33,047 bases of DNA from DATAXS01 sp036266715. Lineage in GTDB: Bacteria; Patescibacteriota; Minisyncoccia; UBA6257; 2-01-FULL-56-20. The position numbers and the translations under genes were made by a program. Each line of letters opens with the position of its first letter. Within the stretch, counting starts at the first letter, position 1. Of the stretch, positions 16,087 through 23,045 are shown one piece after another. The notes under the pieces are model-generated. The model made no database searches, was not told the origin of the DNA, and saw nothing but the letters and a program-made list of their open reading frames with translations. The stretch covers positions 1 through 33,047 of the forward strand of contig DATAXS010000015.1 in NCBI GenBank assembly GCA_036266715.1. Reading direction: 5' to 3'.

Positions 16087-16347
16087 ATGCCGTTCCGTGT
16101 GGAGGTCCTTTCGGGGATCTTCAAAATGAGTGGACGTGGCGACCTAAAAATCGCTGCAGAAATCCAAACCGCTCAGATGGCGGGAACTATTCTCTACCCT
16201 GCGGTGAAAACCGTGCAACCCACAACCACCGACGGTGCGTGCGCGAGGCGAGCGTGTTGCCAAGAAATGCTTAACGGGGCAAAACCCGTTGAACAGTTCG
16301 AAGCGATTCAGCTTCCTCCGCACCCCTCGAGGGTATCCCAGGGCTAG
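16087..16347 (+). CDS. Candidate 86-residue protein at the end of the 15.8-16.4 kb unit
   Basis: ATG at 16087, with an internal in-frame ATG at 16126. The product reads plausibly as protein (LKIAAEIQTAQMAGTILYP, then TTTDGACARRACCQEML) and stays open for 86 codons. The stop lies inside the first arm of the terminator stem, an arrangement also seen for rplI and the gene at 31080. Just upstream in the same frame a 22-codon frame (16015-16083) ends 3 nt before this ATG and has AGGAGA ahead of it, so coupled translation is conceivable. No family recognised, and there is no good Shine-Dalgarno at 16087 itself. A non-coding alternative stays open. Confidence 0.4.
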   Translation: MPFRVEVLSGIFKMSGRGDLKIAAEIQTAQMAGTILYPAVKTVQPTTTDGACARRACCQEMLNGAKPVEQFEAIQLPPHPSRVSQG

Positions 16348-16377
16348 CCGTGCATCCACACTGCTAGCCCTTTTTTT
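16341..16377 (+). terminator. Strong intrinsic terminator
   Basis: Stem GGGCTAGC (16341-16348) with GCTAGCCC (16363-16370), 14-nt loop, then seven T. It ends the plus-strand unit that starts near 15770. Confidence 0.8.
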
Positions 16378-16401
16378 ATCTAAAATTTTGGCGATAGCAA
16401 T

Positions 16402-16429
16402 AAAAGACACCCATTGCCGGGTGTCTTTT
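16402..16429. terminator. Bidirectional intrinsic terminator
   Basis: AAAAGACACCC / GGGTGTCTTTT with a 6-nt loop. The minus-strand T-tract serves the operon 17645-16456; on the plus strand it backs up the preceding terminator. Confidence 0.75.
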
Positions 16430-16455
16430 ATATTTAAGAACCGAGAACTTTTCCA

Positions 16456-17328
16456 CTATAGACTGCTCGAAGCCGAGGTCGTGGAGCTTGCGCTCGCAGA
16501 GACCTTCACCGCAAGTAGTGCCTTTACGATCGTTCCTGCGTCCGCGCGGGCCGTGACGAGGTCCTGCTGGGCTGCTTGGATCTTGGTGTGCGCATCCTTG
16601 AGCGCCGCAGTATTGGACGCCATGACGGACTGCACGCCGTTGTCGGGCTGCAAGCTTGCCGTCTCGCTCACCGCCGCTTGGGCCTGCGTGTTGGCATCCG
16701 CGATCTTGGCGTTCATGTCCGCAAGTGCGGAAACCGAGGTTGTCATGTCCACGCCGGCGGATTGCGCTGCCGTGATGCGCGTCTGGAGCGTACCCGTGAG
16801 TTGGGTCATGAGTCCCGTGATCGTCATCACGCGGTCAGCAGCCGCCTCTATTGCGCCCTGTGGGATCACAAGGGCAAAAATGCGGTAGGACTTTGTGATG
16901 GACTGGATATCCGCCTTGAGCGAGCTCGTGGAGTTCGCCGTCGCATCCGCCGCGATCTGCGCCTGCAGCGTGTTCATGGCCGTGATCTGCGTCTCTATAG
17001 TGGAGGACAAACTCGCCTTGTCGCTTGCCGAAACCTTCACCATGGCATTCACGCGGGTGCTCAACGCGTTGAGCGAATTCACACGCCGGGTGATCTCCTG
17101 GTCGGCACGCGTGGTTGCGTTCGTAATGACCGTGGCAAGCACCTTGGCTTTTGCGCTTATTCCCACGCCGACGGAGGTTCCCGTACCACTCGAATTCGTC
17201 GTGATTGATGCCGATGCGTTGATACCGACGCTCGCCGCAGTTTGCGCGGAAGCGGGGATGATTGCCAAGGCCATCAGGGACGCCGCAAGCACCGTACTTA
17301 CCGTTGCTTTAATAATTATATTTTTCAT
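16456..17328 (-). CDS. Secreted alpha-helical protein, unknown function
   Basis: 290 residues. A clear signal peptide (about 1-28, cleavage near PASAQ-TA) precedes a Ser/Thr/Ala-rich stretch and a long, mostly helical region without Cys (about 60-265) that alternates Ala, Thr, Asp and Gln, e.g. RADQEITRRVNSLNALS and VDMTTSVSALADMNAK. The C-terminus is a Ser-rich tail. Secreted helical proteins of this composition are common and uncharacterised in Parcubacteria; a coiled-coil or bundle structure is likely. The ATG lies 2 nt after the stop of the upstream anchored protein, so both are co-translated from the promoters near 17694-17709, and the unit ends at the terminator at 16402-16429. Confidence 0.75.
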   Translation of the reverse strand: MKNIIIKATVSTVLAASLMALAIIPASAQTAASVGINASASITTNSSGTGTSVGVGISAKAKVLATVITNATTRADQEITRRVNSLNALSTRVNAMVKVSASDKASLSSTIETQITAMNTLQAQIAADATANSTSSLKADIQSITKSYRIFALVIPQGAIEAAADRVMTITGLMTQLTGTLQTRITAAQSAGVDMTTSVSALADMNAKIADANTQAQAAVSETASLQPDNGVQSVMASNTAALKDAHTKIQAAQQDLVTARADAGTIVKALLAVKVSASASSTTSASSSL

Positions 17329-17330
17329 GG

Positions 17331-17645
17331 TTATTGCGGAGGTTCCTGCTGGACGGGCTGATCGTTCATGCCTTGTGTAATGCTTGCATTGTCCGAGTTC
17401 ATGCCGCTCATCTGGCCGTCGATCTGCGAGAGGTCGGCGTTTAGGTCGGCGTTGGAGCTTCCGGTTGCGCTGAGTGACGTGTCCGCCGGAGCGGGCGTTG
17501 GCGTTACTTCTTGCATCATTGGGGTTGGCGTGGCGTATGCGGCGGGGGAGTTACCCGGGCCGTTTTGGCTTGCCATCCACCACCAGATACCGCCCGCAAC
17601 GACGACCACTGCTACCACGAGCACGATAATTCCTGTTTTAGACAT
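17331..17645 (-). CDS. Small membrane-anchored protein with polar tail
   Basis: 104 residues. TM helix at about 5-24 (GIIVLVVAVVVVAGGIWWWM), then an extracytoplasmic low-complexity tail rich in Pro, Thr, Ser, Asn, Asp and Gln, with PTPMMQEVTPTPAPA as a short linker. There is no folded domain to speak of. First gene of a two-gene unit with the secreted helical protein; the pair may act together at the cell surface, which is inference from operon structure. Confidence 0.7.
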   Translation of the reverse strand: MSKTGIIVLVVAVVVVAGGIWWWMASQNGPGNSPAAYATPTPMMQEVTPTPAPADTSLSATGSSNADLNADLSQIDGQMSGMNSDNASITQGMNDQPVQQEPPQ

Positions 17646-17693
17646 TTGATATTACCCATCTGATTTTATCGACCTTTGCCTGTTCTCTAAATT

Positions 17694-17709
17694 ATTATAC
17701 GAAATTATA
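17694..17709 (-). promoter_or_regulatory. Tandem -10 boxes upstream of the 17645 operon
   Basis: On the minus strand CGTATAAT occurs twice, 10 bp apart (TATAAT at 17704-17709 and 17694-17699). Either would give a leader of about 45-55 nt. No clear -35 is seen. A third candidate (TAAAAT) lies closer to the start. The 10-bp direct repeat could also be a binding site. Confidence 0.4.
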
Positions 17710-17832
17710 CGCACGATGTTAGGGGATTGCTCCGTCACGCCGGGCGATGTAACGGCATTCCCGCGGTGTCGTATATCCCTTTGACGGTTAAAACACAGCT
17801 AAGAAAAGGTCGCAAATTGATTGATTATAAAC

Positions 17833-19005
17833 ATGAATAAATTGAAATTTGCGGGATACGCGGCGGTCGTGGTGTTCGGGGCGATCATCGTGTCCACGTT
17901 GGCATTCGCCGATACGACGCCGCTTGGCGTTTCCTGCTCCGGAACCGCCTCGGGCACGGACCAGATCGTTTGGTCCGCAGTCGCGACGGGCGGCGAGGCA
18001 CCCTACAGCTTTGCCTGGTCCGGTGATTCAAGCATCAGCGGTTCCACTGCAAGCACGACGGGCGGCACTTACACGGCGAACGGCACCTACACGGCCGGCA
18101 TAACCGTGACGGATGCCTCTTCTTCGGTTGCCACTTCAACCTGCGAGCAGTCAGTCACGGGCATCGTACCGCCCGTTACGACGAGCACGTTGAACATCGT
18201 CCTCTTAGTGAACAACACTGCGGGCGGCAGCGCGGCGGCGAATGAATTCACTGTCACCGTGGGTGGCGCAGATGCCACGCCTTCGTCCTTCGCGGGATCA
18301 AACGCAAATACTGCGGTTGTTGTGGCCGGTGGCACCACCTATGCGGTGGGCGCATCTTCGGTGCCAAACTACGTGGAAACATTGAGCGGCAACTGCGCGG
18401 GGCCGATCACTGCGGGAGAAGTGGACGCCTGCACGGTCACGGAGACCTACGTTGCTCCGTCGTCCTCGCCGAGCCCTTCCCCGAGCCCGACGCCCGCACC
18501 GACCCCCACGCCTGCGCCTACCGCGCCGCGCGTGAACCCTCCTTCGCTTTCCATCGGCACGAACGGCGCATTTCTCGCCCGTGGCATGACGGTGACGAGC
18601 ATTGCGAGCGGTTCGTTTGAGGCAGAGGTCTGGGGCATCACGTACACCGTGAACTGGTCCGGGAACCTGAACGGCGGCATGCCGCTGGAGTTCTGGTACC
18701 GCTACAACGAAGCGACGACCACCCCCGCGGCCCAGCTCGCCGTCGGCGACGAAGTTGGCGTCTCGGGAACAGTGAGTTCCTCAACTCCCTTTACCGTGGA
18801 CGCGAACGTGGTGCGCGACTACAGCATCACGGTACCACGGCCCATGCCCGTCACTCCTCCCAACTTTCCGAAAGGAAACGGCAACAGTAACGGGAACGGG
18901 AATGGACACGAGAATGGAACAACGAGCATCTCTGTTTCTACTTCCTTTAAGAACAAGGTTGGAAGCTTTATGCGGGGACTGTTCAATTTCCATTTCGGAA
19001 AATAG
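17833..19005 (+). CDS. Secreted multidomain surface protein (PKD-like and prealbumin-like regions)
   Basis: 390 residues. Signal peptide about 1-28 (ending LAFA-DT), a PKD/Ig-like module (about 32-112, with GGEAPYSFAWSGD), a second beta-rich module (about 115-205) with NNTAGGSAAANEFTVTVGG and CAGPITAGEVDACTVTETY that resembles prealbumin-like repeats, a Pro/Ser/Thr linker (about 208-235), a beta-domain resembling DUF5666-type OB-like folds (about 238-335), and an Asn/Gly-rich segment before a basic, amphipathic C-terminus. The ATG at 17833 is preferred to the TTG at 17821. Probably cell-surface; ligand unknown. It converges on the gene at 19053 across a shared terminator. Confidence 0.75.
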   Translation: MNKLKFAGYAAVVVFGAIIVSTLAFADTTPLGVSCSGTASGTDQIVWSAVATGGEAPYSFAWSGDSSISGSTASTTGGTYTANGTYTAGITVTDASSSVATSTCEQSVTGIVPPVTTSTLNIVLLVNNTAGGSAAANEFTVTVGGADATPSSFAGSNANTAVVVAGGTTYAVGASSVPNYVETLSGNCAGPITAGEVDACTVTETYVAPSSSPSPSPSPTPAPTPTPAPTAPRVNPPSLSIGTNGAFLARGMTVTSIASGSFEAEVWGITYTVNWSGNLNGGMPLEFWYRYNEATTTPAAQLAVGDEVGVSGTVSSSTPFTVDANVVRDYSITVPRPMPVTPPNFPKGNGNSNGNGNGHENGTTSISVSTSFKNKVGSFMRGLFNFHFGK

Positions 19006-19024
19006 ACAGCCGCAAGGAAGATAC

Positions 19025-19050
19025 AAAAAAAGGCCGCAAGGCCTTTTTTT
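19025..19050. terminator. Bidirectional intrinsic terminator
   Basis: AAAAAAAGGCC, GCAA tetraloop, GGCCTTTTTTT. A perfect symmetrical terminator in the 47-bp gap between convergent genes. Confidence 0.85.
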
Positions 19051-19052
19051 GT

Positions 19053-20375
19053 TTACTGGCACGCCAAGCCGCTCGCAAGCGCACCGCTCGTGGCGTTCGG
19101 GTCATACGAGGTGGTGGGCACTTCGCAAGACCAGGATATCTGCGCCTGTCCGAGGATGGTCTTGGCATCGCTCGGATTGGTCGATACCGTCTGTAGGGTA
19201 ATAGTGACCGCAGGATTCACGCCGGTGATGCTCACGGTGTGGACCCCGAGCAGTTCAATCGGCAACAGCTTTTGGCTTGATGCGGGAATGGTAAAGGAGA
19301 CGGGTATCTGGATGTCGGTGCCGGTGTGGGTATATTGCGTGGTGGGATCCAACGCAAGGTTTTCAAGGTGGTAATCGGTGAGCGGTGCGCCGCTTACCGG
19401 ATCAAGAAAGCGCAACACGAGTGGCCCTTGGCCCGTATTGAGCGCGGTGTAGGAAACATTAATGGCGAAGCCTGTCACGGTCACCGGTTCCGTATCCTCG
19501 TTATCAAATACAAATCCTCCCTGGTTATTACTGCTGTTTAAAACCGTATCCATGGAAGAAGGGGGAATGATGATGAACTGTCCGGGATCGGTCGCGAACG
19601 TGAACTGCTTTGTGTGGACCGATTGGTCCGAGCCGGAGAGTGCGGCGAGGCCGATCGTGCAGGTGTATGTGGTGCGGACGCTGAACGTCGGATTTTGGTC
19701 AGTATCAGTGACGAGCGGCATGTTGGGGATGGGATTGCACGTGGATGAAACCGAAAATGAGGGAACACCGCCGCTTCCGTCAATCGTTGACTGGCCAAGG
19801 CCCCAGATGAATGGTGTGCCGTCCGCGGGCGCGGTCGTAAGGACGGCCTCATACGGCCCATCGCGGTCTTCTTTCAACGAAAGCGTGGTGGCGTTCAGAA
19901 AAGATGCGGTGGTCACGACGGTCTTTCCTGCCGCGGCCGTTGGGGCCGGGGTGATGGCACTCGTGGCCTTTGGAATCATCGGTGTGGCGGCCACTTGGGG
20001 CGCCGGGCTTGGCGCCGCGTTCAGCGCAGGAGACGCGGGCGACAGCTTCGCCGTCCCCGTAAGCTTGTGTGATAAAAATTTCACTTGCGGGAGGAGTCCT
20101 GGCGTGACGGCGCCCGTACCGGCGGAAACTCCGCCCGCGGCAACAAGGGCGAACGCGGCAGAAGCGCTCAAGAGGGATGTCGTGGCGGGTCCACTAATGA
20201 CCGTCGCCGCAAGACTAGTCGTGTCAATGGCAGCGGCGACCGTAGAGGTAGTGATGGAAGCAACGGTAAGCGGCAGATCCTGAATGATGATGGCGGGCTG
20301 GGGGACCAAGGAAAGCCCCGCAGTCACGACGGTTTTGGCGAGCAGAGCGCCTATTGCAGCGAGCAATTTTGCCAT
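19053..20375 (-). CDS. Large extracytoplasmic protein, unknown function
   Basis: 440 residues. The N-terminus is hydrophobic (about 1-20 and 60-90, Ala/Val/Thr-rich) and may be a signal or double membrane segment. A Pro/Ala linker spans about 105-150. The C-terminal ~290 residues are beta-rich, with DGPYEAVLTTAPADGTPFIW, several Cys (STCNPI, TYTCTIG, SWSCEVP) and FDNEDTEPVTVTGFAINVSY, which reads like tandem Ig/CARDB-type sandwiches. A TGAAATACT extended -10-like element ends 6 nt before the ATG, and TATAAT/TATACT boxes lie slightly further upstream. Family unknown; surface display is inferred from composition. Confidence 0.65.
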   Translation of the reverse strand: MAKLLAAIGALLAKTVVTAGLSLVPQPAIIIQDLPLTVASITTSTVAAAIDTTSLAATVISGPATTSLLSASAAFALVAAGGVSAGTGAVTPGLLPQVKFLSHKLTGTAKLSPASPALNAAPSPAPQVAATPMIPKATSAITPAPTAAAGKTVVTTASFLNATTLSLKEDRDGPYEAVLTTAPADGTPFIWGLGQSTIDGSGGVPSFSVSSTCNPIPNMPLVTDTDQNPTFSVRTTYTCTIGLAALSGSDQSVHTKQFTFATDPGQFIIIPPSSMDTVLNSSNNQGGFVFDNEDTEPVTVTGFAINVSYTALNTGQGPLVLRFLDPVSGAPLTDYHLENLALDPTTQYTHTGTDIQIPVSFTIPASSQKLLPIELLGVHTVSITGVNPAVTITLQTVSTNPSDAKTILGQAQISWSCEVPTTSYDPNATSGALASGLACQ

Positions 20376-20418
20376 ACTAGTAGTATTTCAAGTATTAGTA
20401 TTATAGTATAACCGCTTT

Positions 20419-21534
20419 TTAATCAATTATCTGGGTTTGGAGCGCAGGGGTGGTACTTGCGTAGATAACATTGAAATCAAGCCGTCCGATCACAGCGCCA
20501 CTTGGAGTAAGTACGTTCACGCGCCAAAGTCCCGGCGTAAGGTCAAATTCCTCCGAAAAGGTACGGTAGCCGTTTGCCCCGCCGCCCGTGACCGTGAGCG
20601 GGATGCGCCCGCGCGTTATCCAACTACCCGTGCCATTATTATAGAACTGCCATTCGTGGACCACAGTAGTGCTGAATGACGTTGGTGAGAACACGGCGCT
20701 ATACGCATAGAGCGGCGTGCCCGGCACAATGTGCACATCTTGATAGATGTGCAGGAAAGCAAACGGCTCTGGCGCCTCGGCCTGCGCCACGTAGTTGCCG
20801 GGGCCATTGATCAAAAAAGATTGGTATATGCCCGCGTCCGAAAGCGAGAGCGGCAAGGGCGGGATGAGATTAAAGAAATATAAAATATTTACCGCAAGAA
20901 AAATACCCGTCACGAGGAGTATCAGCTTGCCCAACTGGCCGTGAAACCTTTCCCCGGAGAGAATTTTTATGACGAGGAGGAATAAGGCGATGAATGCCAG
21001 GCTCGCGAGGCCGCTCACAATGAATACCGTGGGGCCGATCTCGTGCATAAGGAGCGGCACAAAGAAAATGGCGAATGCATAGACCGAAAGGAAAAATAGC
21101 GCGACCTGGAAGGTGAGCCGCGCATAGTGGTGTTTGAGCGATTCGTTTGCCCAAAATGCCGCAGCGAGCACAAGCAAGAACGGCCAGCTCACGGCAAGCG
21201 ACCCGCTCCGGAAATAGAACACAAGAAATGTCCCGAGCAGGCCACCGAAAAAGAATTGCATAATGTTCACGAGCCAGAAGTGGAACTTTGCAGGGTCCTT
21301 TTCGTCACCAGGATTGTTCTCAATGCGGTTCGCGACGAGAATGGCGAATCCGACGATAAGCAGATGCACAATGACCCAAAAGATTTCCCAAAACTCATCC
21401 ACGCGCTTGAGTGCAAGCGCGTCAAACACGAAACCACTTATGAGCGAGAGCGAGGAAAGCGGCCGCTCCCACCGGCCGTACCAGCTCCGCACGCGCCGAA
21501 AGCGCTCAATGAATTTACTGCGTTTTTGTTCCAC
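20419..21534 (-). CDS. Polytopic membrane protein with C-terminal DUF2914 domain
   Basis: 371 residues. Eight or so TM helices fill residues about 25-240. The C-terminal ~120 residues (from about 250) match the DUF2914 pattern: VVHEWQFYNNGTG, RIPLTVTGGGANGYRTFSEE and LTPGLWRVNVLTPSG. The domain's function is not established; it lies outside the membrane by topology. The GTG at 21534 is selected because TACAAT lies exactly 6 nt upstream (21541-21546); an ATG at 21594 would run through this promoter and overlap the divergent PNPOx gene. The gene at 20375 follows 43 bp downstream. Confidence 0.8.
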   Translation of the reverse strand: MEQKRSKFIERFRRVRSWYGRWERPLSSLSLISGFVFDALALKRVDEFWEIFWVIVHLLIVGFAILVANRIENNPGDEKDPAKFHFWLVNIMQFFFGGLLGTFLVFYFRSGSLAVSWPFLLVLAAAFWANESLKHHYARLTFQVALFFLSVYAFAIFFVPLLMHEIGPTVFIVSGLASLAFIALFLLVIKILSGERFHGQLGKLILLVTGIFLAVNILYFFNLIPPLPLSLSDAGIYQSFLINGPGNYVAQAEAPEPFAFLHIYQDVHIVPGTPLYAYSAVFSPTSFSTTVVHEWQFYNNGTGSWITRGRIPLTVTGGGANGYRTFSEEFDLTPGLWRVNVLTPSGAVIGRLDFNVIYASTTPALQTQIID

Positions 21535-21540
21535 ATGTTC

Positions 21541-21546
21541 ATTGTA
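21541..21546 (-). promoter_or_regulatory. -10 box of the DUF2914 gene (leaderless, GTG start)
   Basis: TACAAT on the minus strand ends 6 nt before the GTG at 21534. It helps choose this start. Confidence 0.5.
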
Positions 21547-21577
21547 GCTGAACTTTAAAGAGGAAGCATTCCCGGTT

Positions 21578-21586
21578 TGATATACT
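21578..21586 (+). promoter_or_regulatory. Extended -10 promoter of the PNPOx-like pair (leaderless)
   Basis: TGATATACT ends 6 nt before the ATG at 21593. It is separated by only about 30 bp from the divergent -10 at 21541-21546. Confidence 0.65.
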
Positions 21587-21592
21587 GATTGC

Positions 21593-22060
21593 ATGGACGA
21601 TAAGACATCTCAAAAGGAGAAGGCGATCGAATTTGTGCGAACCCAGCGCACGGCGGTTGTCTCCACCGTGTCACCCGAAGGGGAACCCCAGTCGGCTACA
21701 ATCACCTTTGTAGTGGATAACGATTTTGCGATCAGCTTTGCCACGAGGAAGTCATCAAGAAAATATCAGAATATCATGCACAACGCGCGGGCCGCAGTGA
21801 CGGTCGGTTTTGACTCTGACCGCCCCGTGACCGTGCAAATACAGGGAACGGCAGAAGTGCTCATGGAGGGACAAGTCGAGACCATTATGGAAATGTTGCC
21901 GTGGCTCGTGGAGCAGGGCGGGGAGACGTGGCCCCTTCTCCATGCCAGAGGAATGGATTTCGCCATAATCAAGATAAAGCCAACTTGGATACGTTGGTTT
22001 ACGCTCGACCTCGGCCGCGAAGAAGGCCATAAAGAAAATTTTTATCAAATACTTCCATAA
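21593..22060 (+). CDS. Pyridoxamine 5'-phosphate oxidase-like flavin-binding protein (1)
   Basis: 155 residues with the split-barrel fold pattern: AIEFVRTQRTAVVSTVSPEG, then FAISFATRKSSRKYQNI and the strand VTVQIQGTAEVL. Members bind FMN, F420 or heme and act as oxidases, reductases or unknown general-stress proteins; the substrate cannot be told. The C-terminus has WIRWFTLD. It is followed 2 bp later by a paralogue with the same layout, so the two may form a heterodimer or have diverged after tandem duplication. Promoter: extended -10 six bases upstream. Confidence 0.85.
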   Translation: MDDKTSQKEKAIEFVRTQRTAVVSTVSPEGEPQSATITFVVDNDFAISFATRKSSRKYQNIMHNARAAVTVGFDSDRPVTVQIQGTAEVLMEGQVETIMEMLPWLVEQGGETWPLLHARGMDFAIIKIKPTWIRWFTLDLGREEGHKENFYQILP

Positions 22061-22062
22061 CC

Positions 22063-22527
22063 ATGTTCGACAACAACAGCCAGGCGCGCAAAGAAGCGCT
22101 CATCTTCCTTAAGGACAACGTGGTCATGGCGGTCGCGACTGCGGGAAAATCTGGCGAACCGCAGGTAGCTGCCGTTTATTACACCATGGACGACGACTTC
22201 ACGTTCTATTTCCTCACGTCCCGCGAAAGCAAAAAGGCGGAAAATATCGGCAGTAACAAGAATGTTGCCTTCACCGCATGGGGTGAACGGGGAATAGTTA
22301 TGGTCCAGGGTAACGGCCATGCAGAGCTCGTGCCCGACAAGCAGGAAGGTATTGTTTTGCGGATATCAAAAAAGCTACGGGCGATGGAACCATACCACTG
22401 GCCACTCCTCGAGGTCCTTAATAAAGATTATATAAGCGTAAAAGTGGTCCCTCGGTGGCTCACATGGCTCAGTATTGACGGCAAAAATCCCGGAGACTTT
22501 GCCCGGCACTACGAGCGGATCATCTGA
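22063..22527 (+). CDS. Pyridoxamine 5'-phosphate oxidase-like flavin-binding protein (2)
   Basis: 154 residues, paralogous to the preceding protein: ALIFLKDNVVMAVATAGKSG, VYYTMDDDFTFYFLTSRESKKAENI, VMVQGNGHAEL and the C-terminal WLTWLSID. PNPOx-like split-barrel proteins work as dimers with the cofactor in the interface. The 2-bp gap to the upstream gene argues for coupled synthesis. It ends 44 bp before the next gene, whose -10 box lies in between. Confidence 0.85.
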   Translation: MFDNNSQARKEALIFLKDNVVMAVATAGKSGEPQVAAVYYTMDDDFTFYFLTSRESKKAENIGSNKNVAFTAWGERGIVMVQGNGHAELVPDKQEGIVLRISKKLRAMEPYHWPLLEVLNKDYISVKVVPRWLTWLSIDGKNPGDFARHYERII

Positions 22528-22537
22528 CGAGGCGGCG

Positions 22538-22547
22538 GCTTGCAAGC
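22538..22547. promoter_or_regulatory. Palindrome upstream of the 22572 gene
   Basis: GCTTGCAAGC is a perfect 10-bp palindrome about 12 bp upstream of the extended -10 at 22557-22565, i.e. over the -35 position. It could be an operator or a small hairpin ending the upstream transcript. Confidence 0.3.
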
Positions 22548-22556
22548 AGGCCGTCA

Positions 22557-22565
22557 TGATACAAT
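22557..22565 (+). promoter_or_regulatory. Extended -10 promoter (leaderless)
   Basis: TGATACAAT ends 6 nt before the ATG at 22572. Confidence 0.6.
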
Positions 22566-22571
22566 AATCGT

Positions 22572-22958
22572 ATGGCTGAAATGCCCCGCATCGGACACTA
22601 TTATGGCGACATCGTGCGACGGCTTTTTATTGTGGCAGCACTCGTCATGCTCGCATCGCTCCCGTTCCTCCAGTCATTCGTGCCACTTCCCACATTCTTT
22701 GCCATTCTGGCCATCCTTATTATTGTGCTTGCGGCCGGGTTCCTTGCGCCCACGCAAAAATGGATGATGCTGACCGACATGATAATCTCGGGCGCCGCAG
22801 TGCTTGTGTTTGAGGATTACGCCGTACAAGCATACTTGAGGAACGGCACGGCGTTCTTTGTCGCCAATCAGGCGCTCGCAATAATCTTTTTCATCGCGTT
22901 CTATTTTGCCGTCAAAACGGTCAGGGGAGCGTTCTTCAAAGACGGAACAGTAGAATAA
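22572..22958 (+). CDS. Four-TM membrane protein, unknown function
   Basis: 128 residues with four hydrophobic segments (about 18-40, 42-58, 65-85 and 95-115) and short polar loops (PTQKWM, QAYLRNGTAF). N- and C-termini are predicted cytoplasmic. The size and pattern are shared by many small uncharacterised CPR membrane proteins. No motif allows a function. It converges on tRNA-Gln, which ends 14 bp away. Confidence 0.7.
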   Translation: MAEMPRIGHYYGDIVRRLFIVAALVMLASLPFLQSFVPLPTFFAILAILIIVLAAGFLAPTQKWMMLTDMIISGAAVLVFEDYAVQAYLRNGTAFFVANQALAIIFFIAFYFAVKTVRGAFFKDGTVE

Positions 22959-22972
22959 TTTTGGGGAATTTG

Positions 22973-23044
22973 CTGGGGGGCCAGGACTCGAACCTGGAAT
23001 TTCTCCTCCAAAGGGAGACGTGTTACCAATTGCACCACCCCCCA
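22973..23044 (-). tRNA. tRNA-Gln (anticodon TTG)
   Basis: On the minus strand: acceptor TGGGGGG with CCCCCCA, D-arm GTG...CAC, anticodon stem TCTCC/GGAGA with loop CTTTGGA (anticodon TTG, reads CAA/CAG), T-arm CCAGG-TTCGAGT-CCTGG. The U1-A72 pair and discriminator G73 fit tRNA-Gln identity. The CCA end is not encoded, so a CCA-adding enzyme is needed. The 5' end lies 1 nt after the stop codon of the HTH gene. Confidence 0.95.
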
Positions 23045-23045
23045 A

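Noticed and set aside
15770..16377. RNase P RNA or tmRNA
   Set aside because: The diagnostic GAGGAAAGTCC and ACAGAA-type P4 strands of RNase P and the tRNA-like end with CCA plus tag reading frame of tmRNA were not found on either strand.
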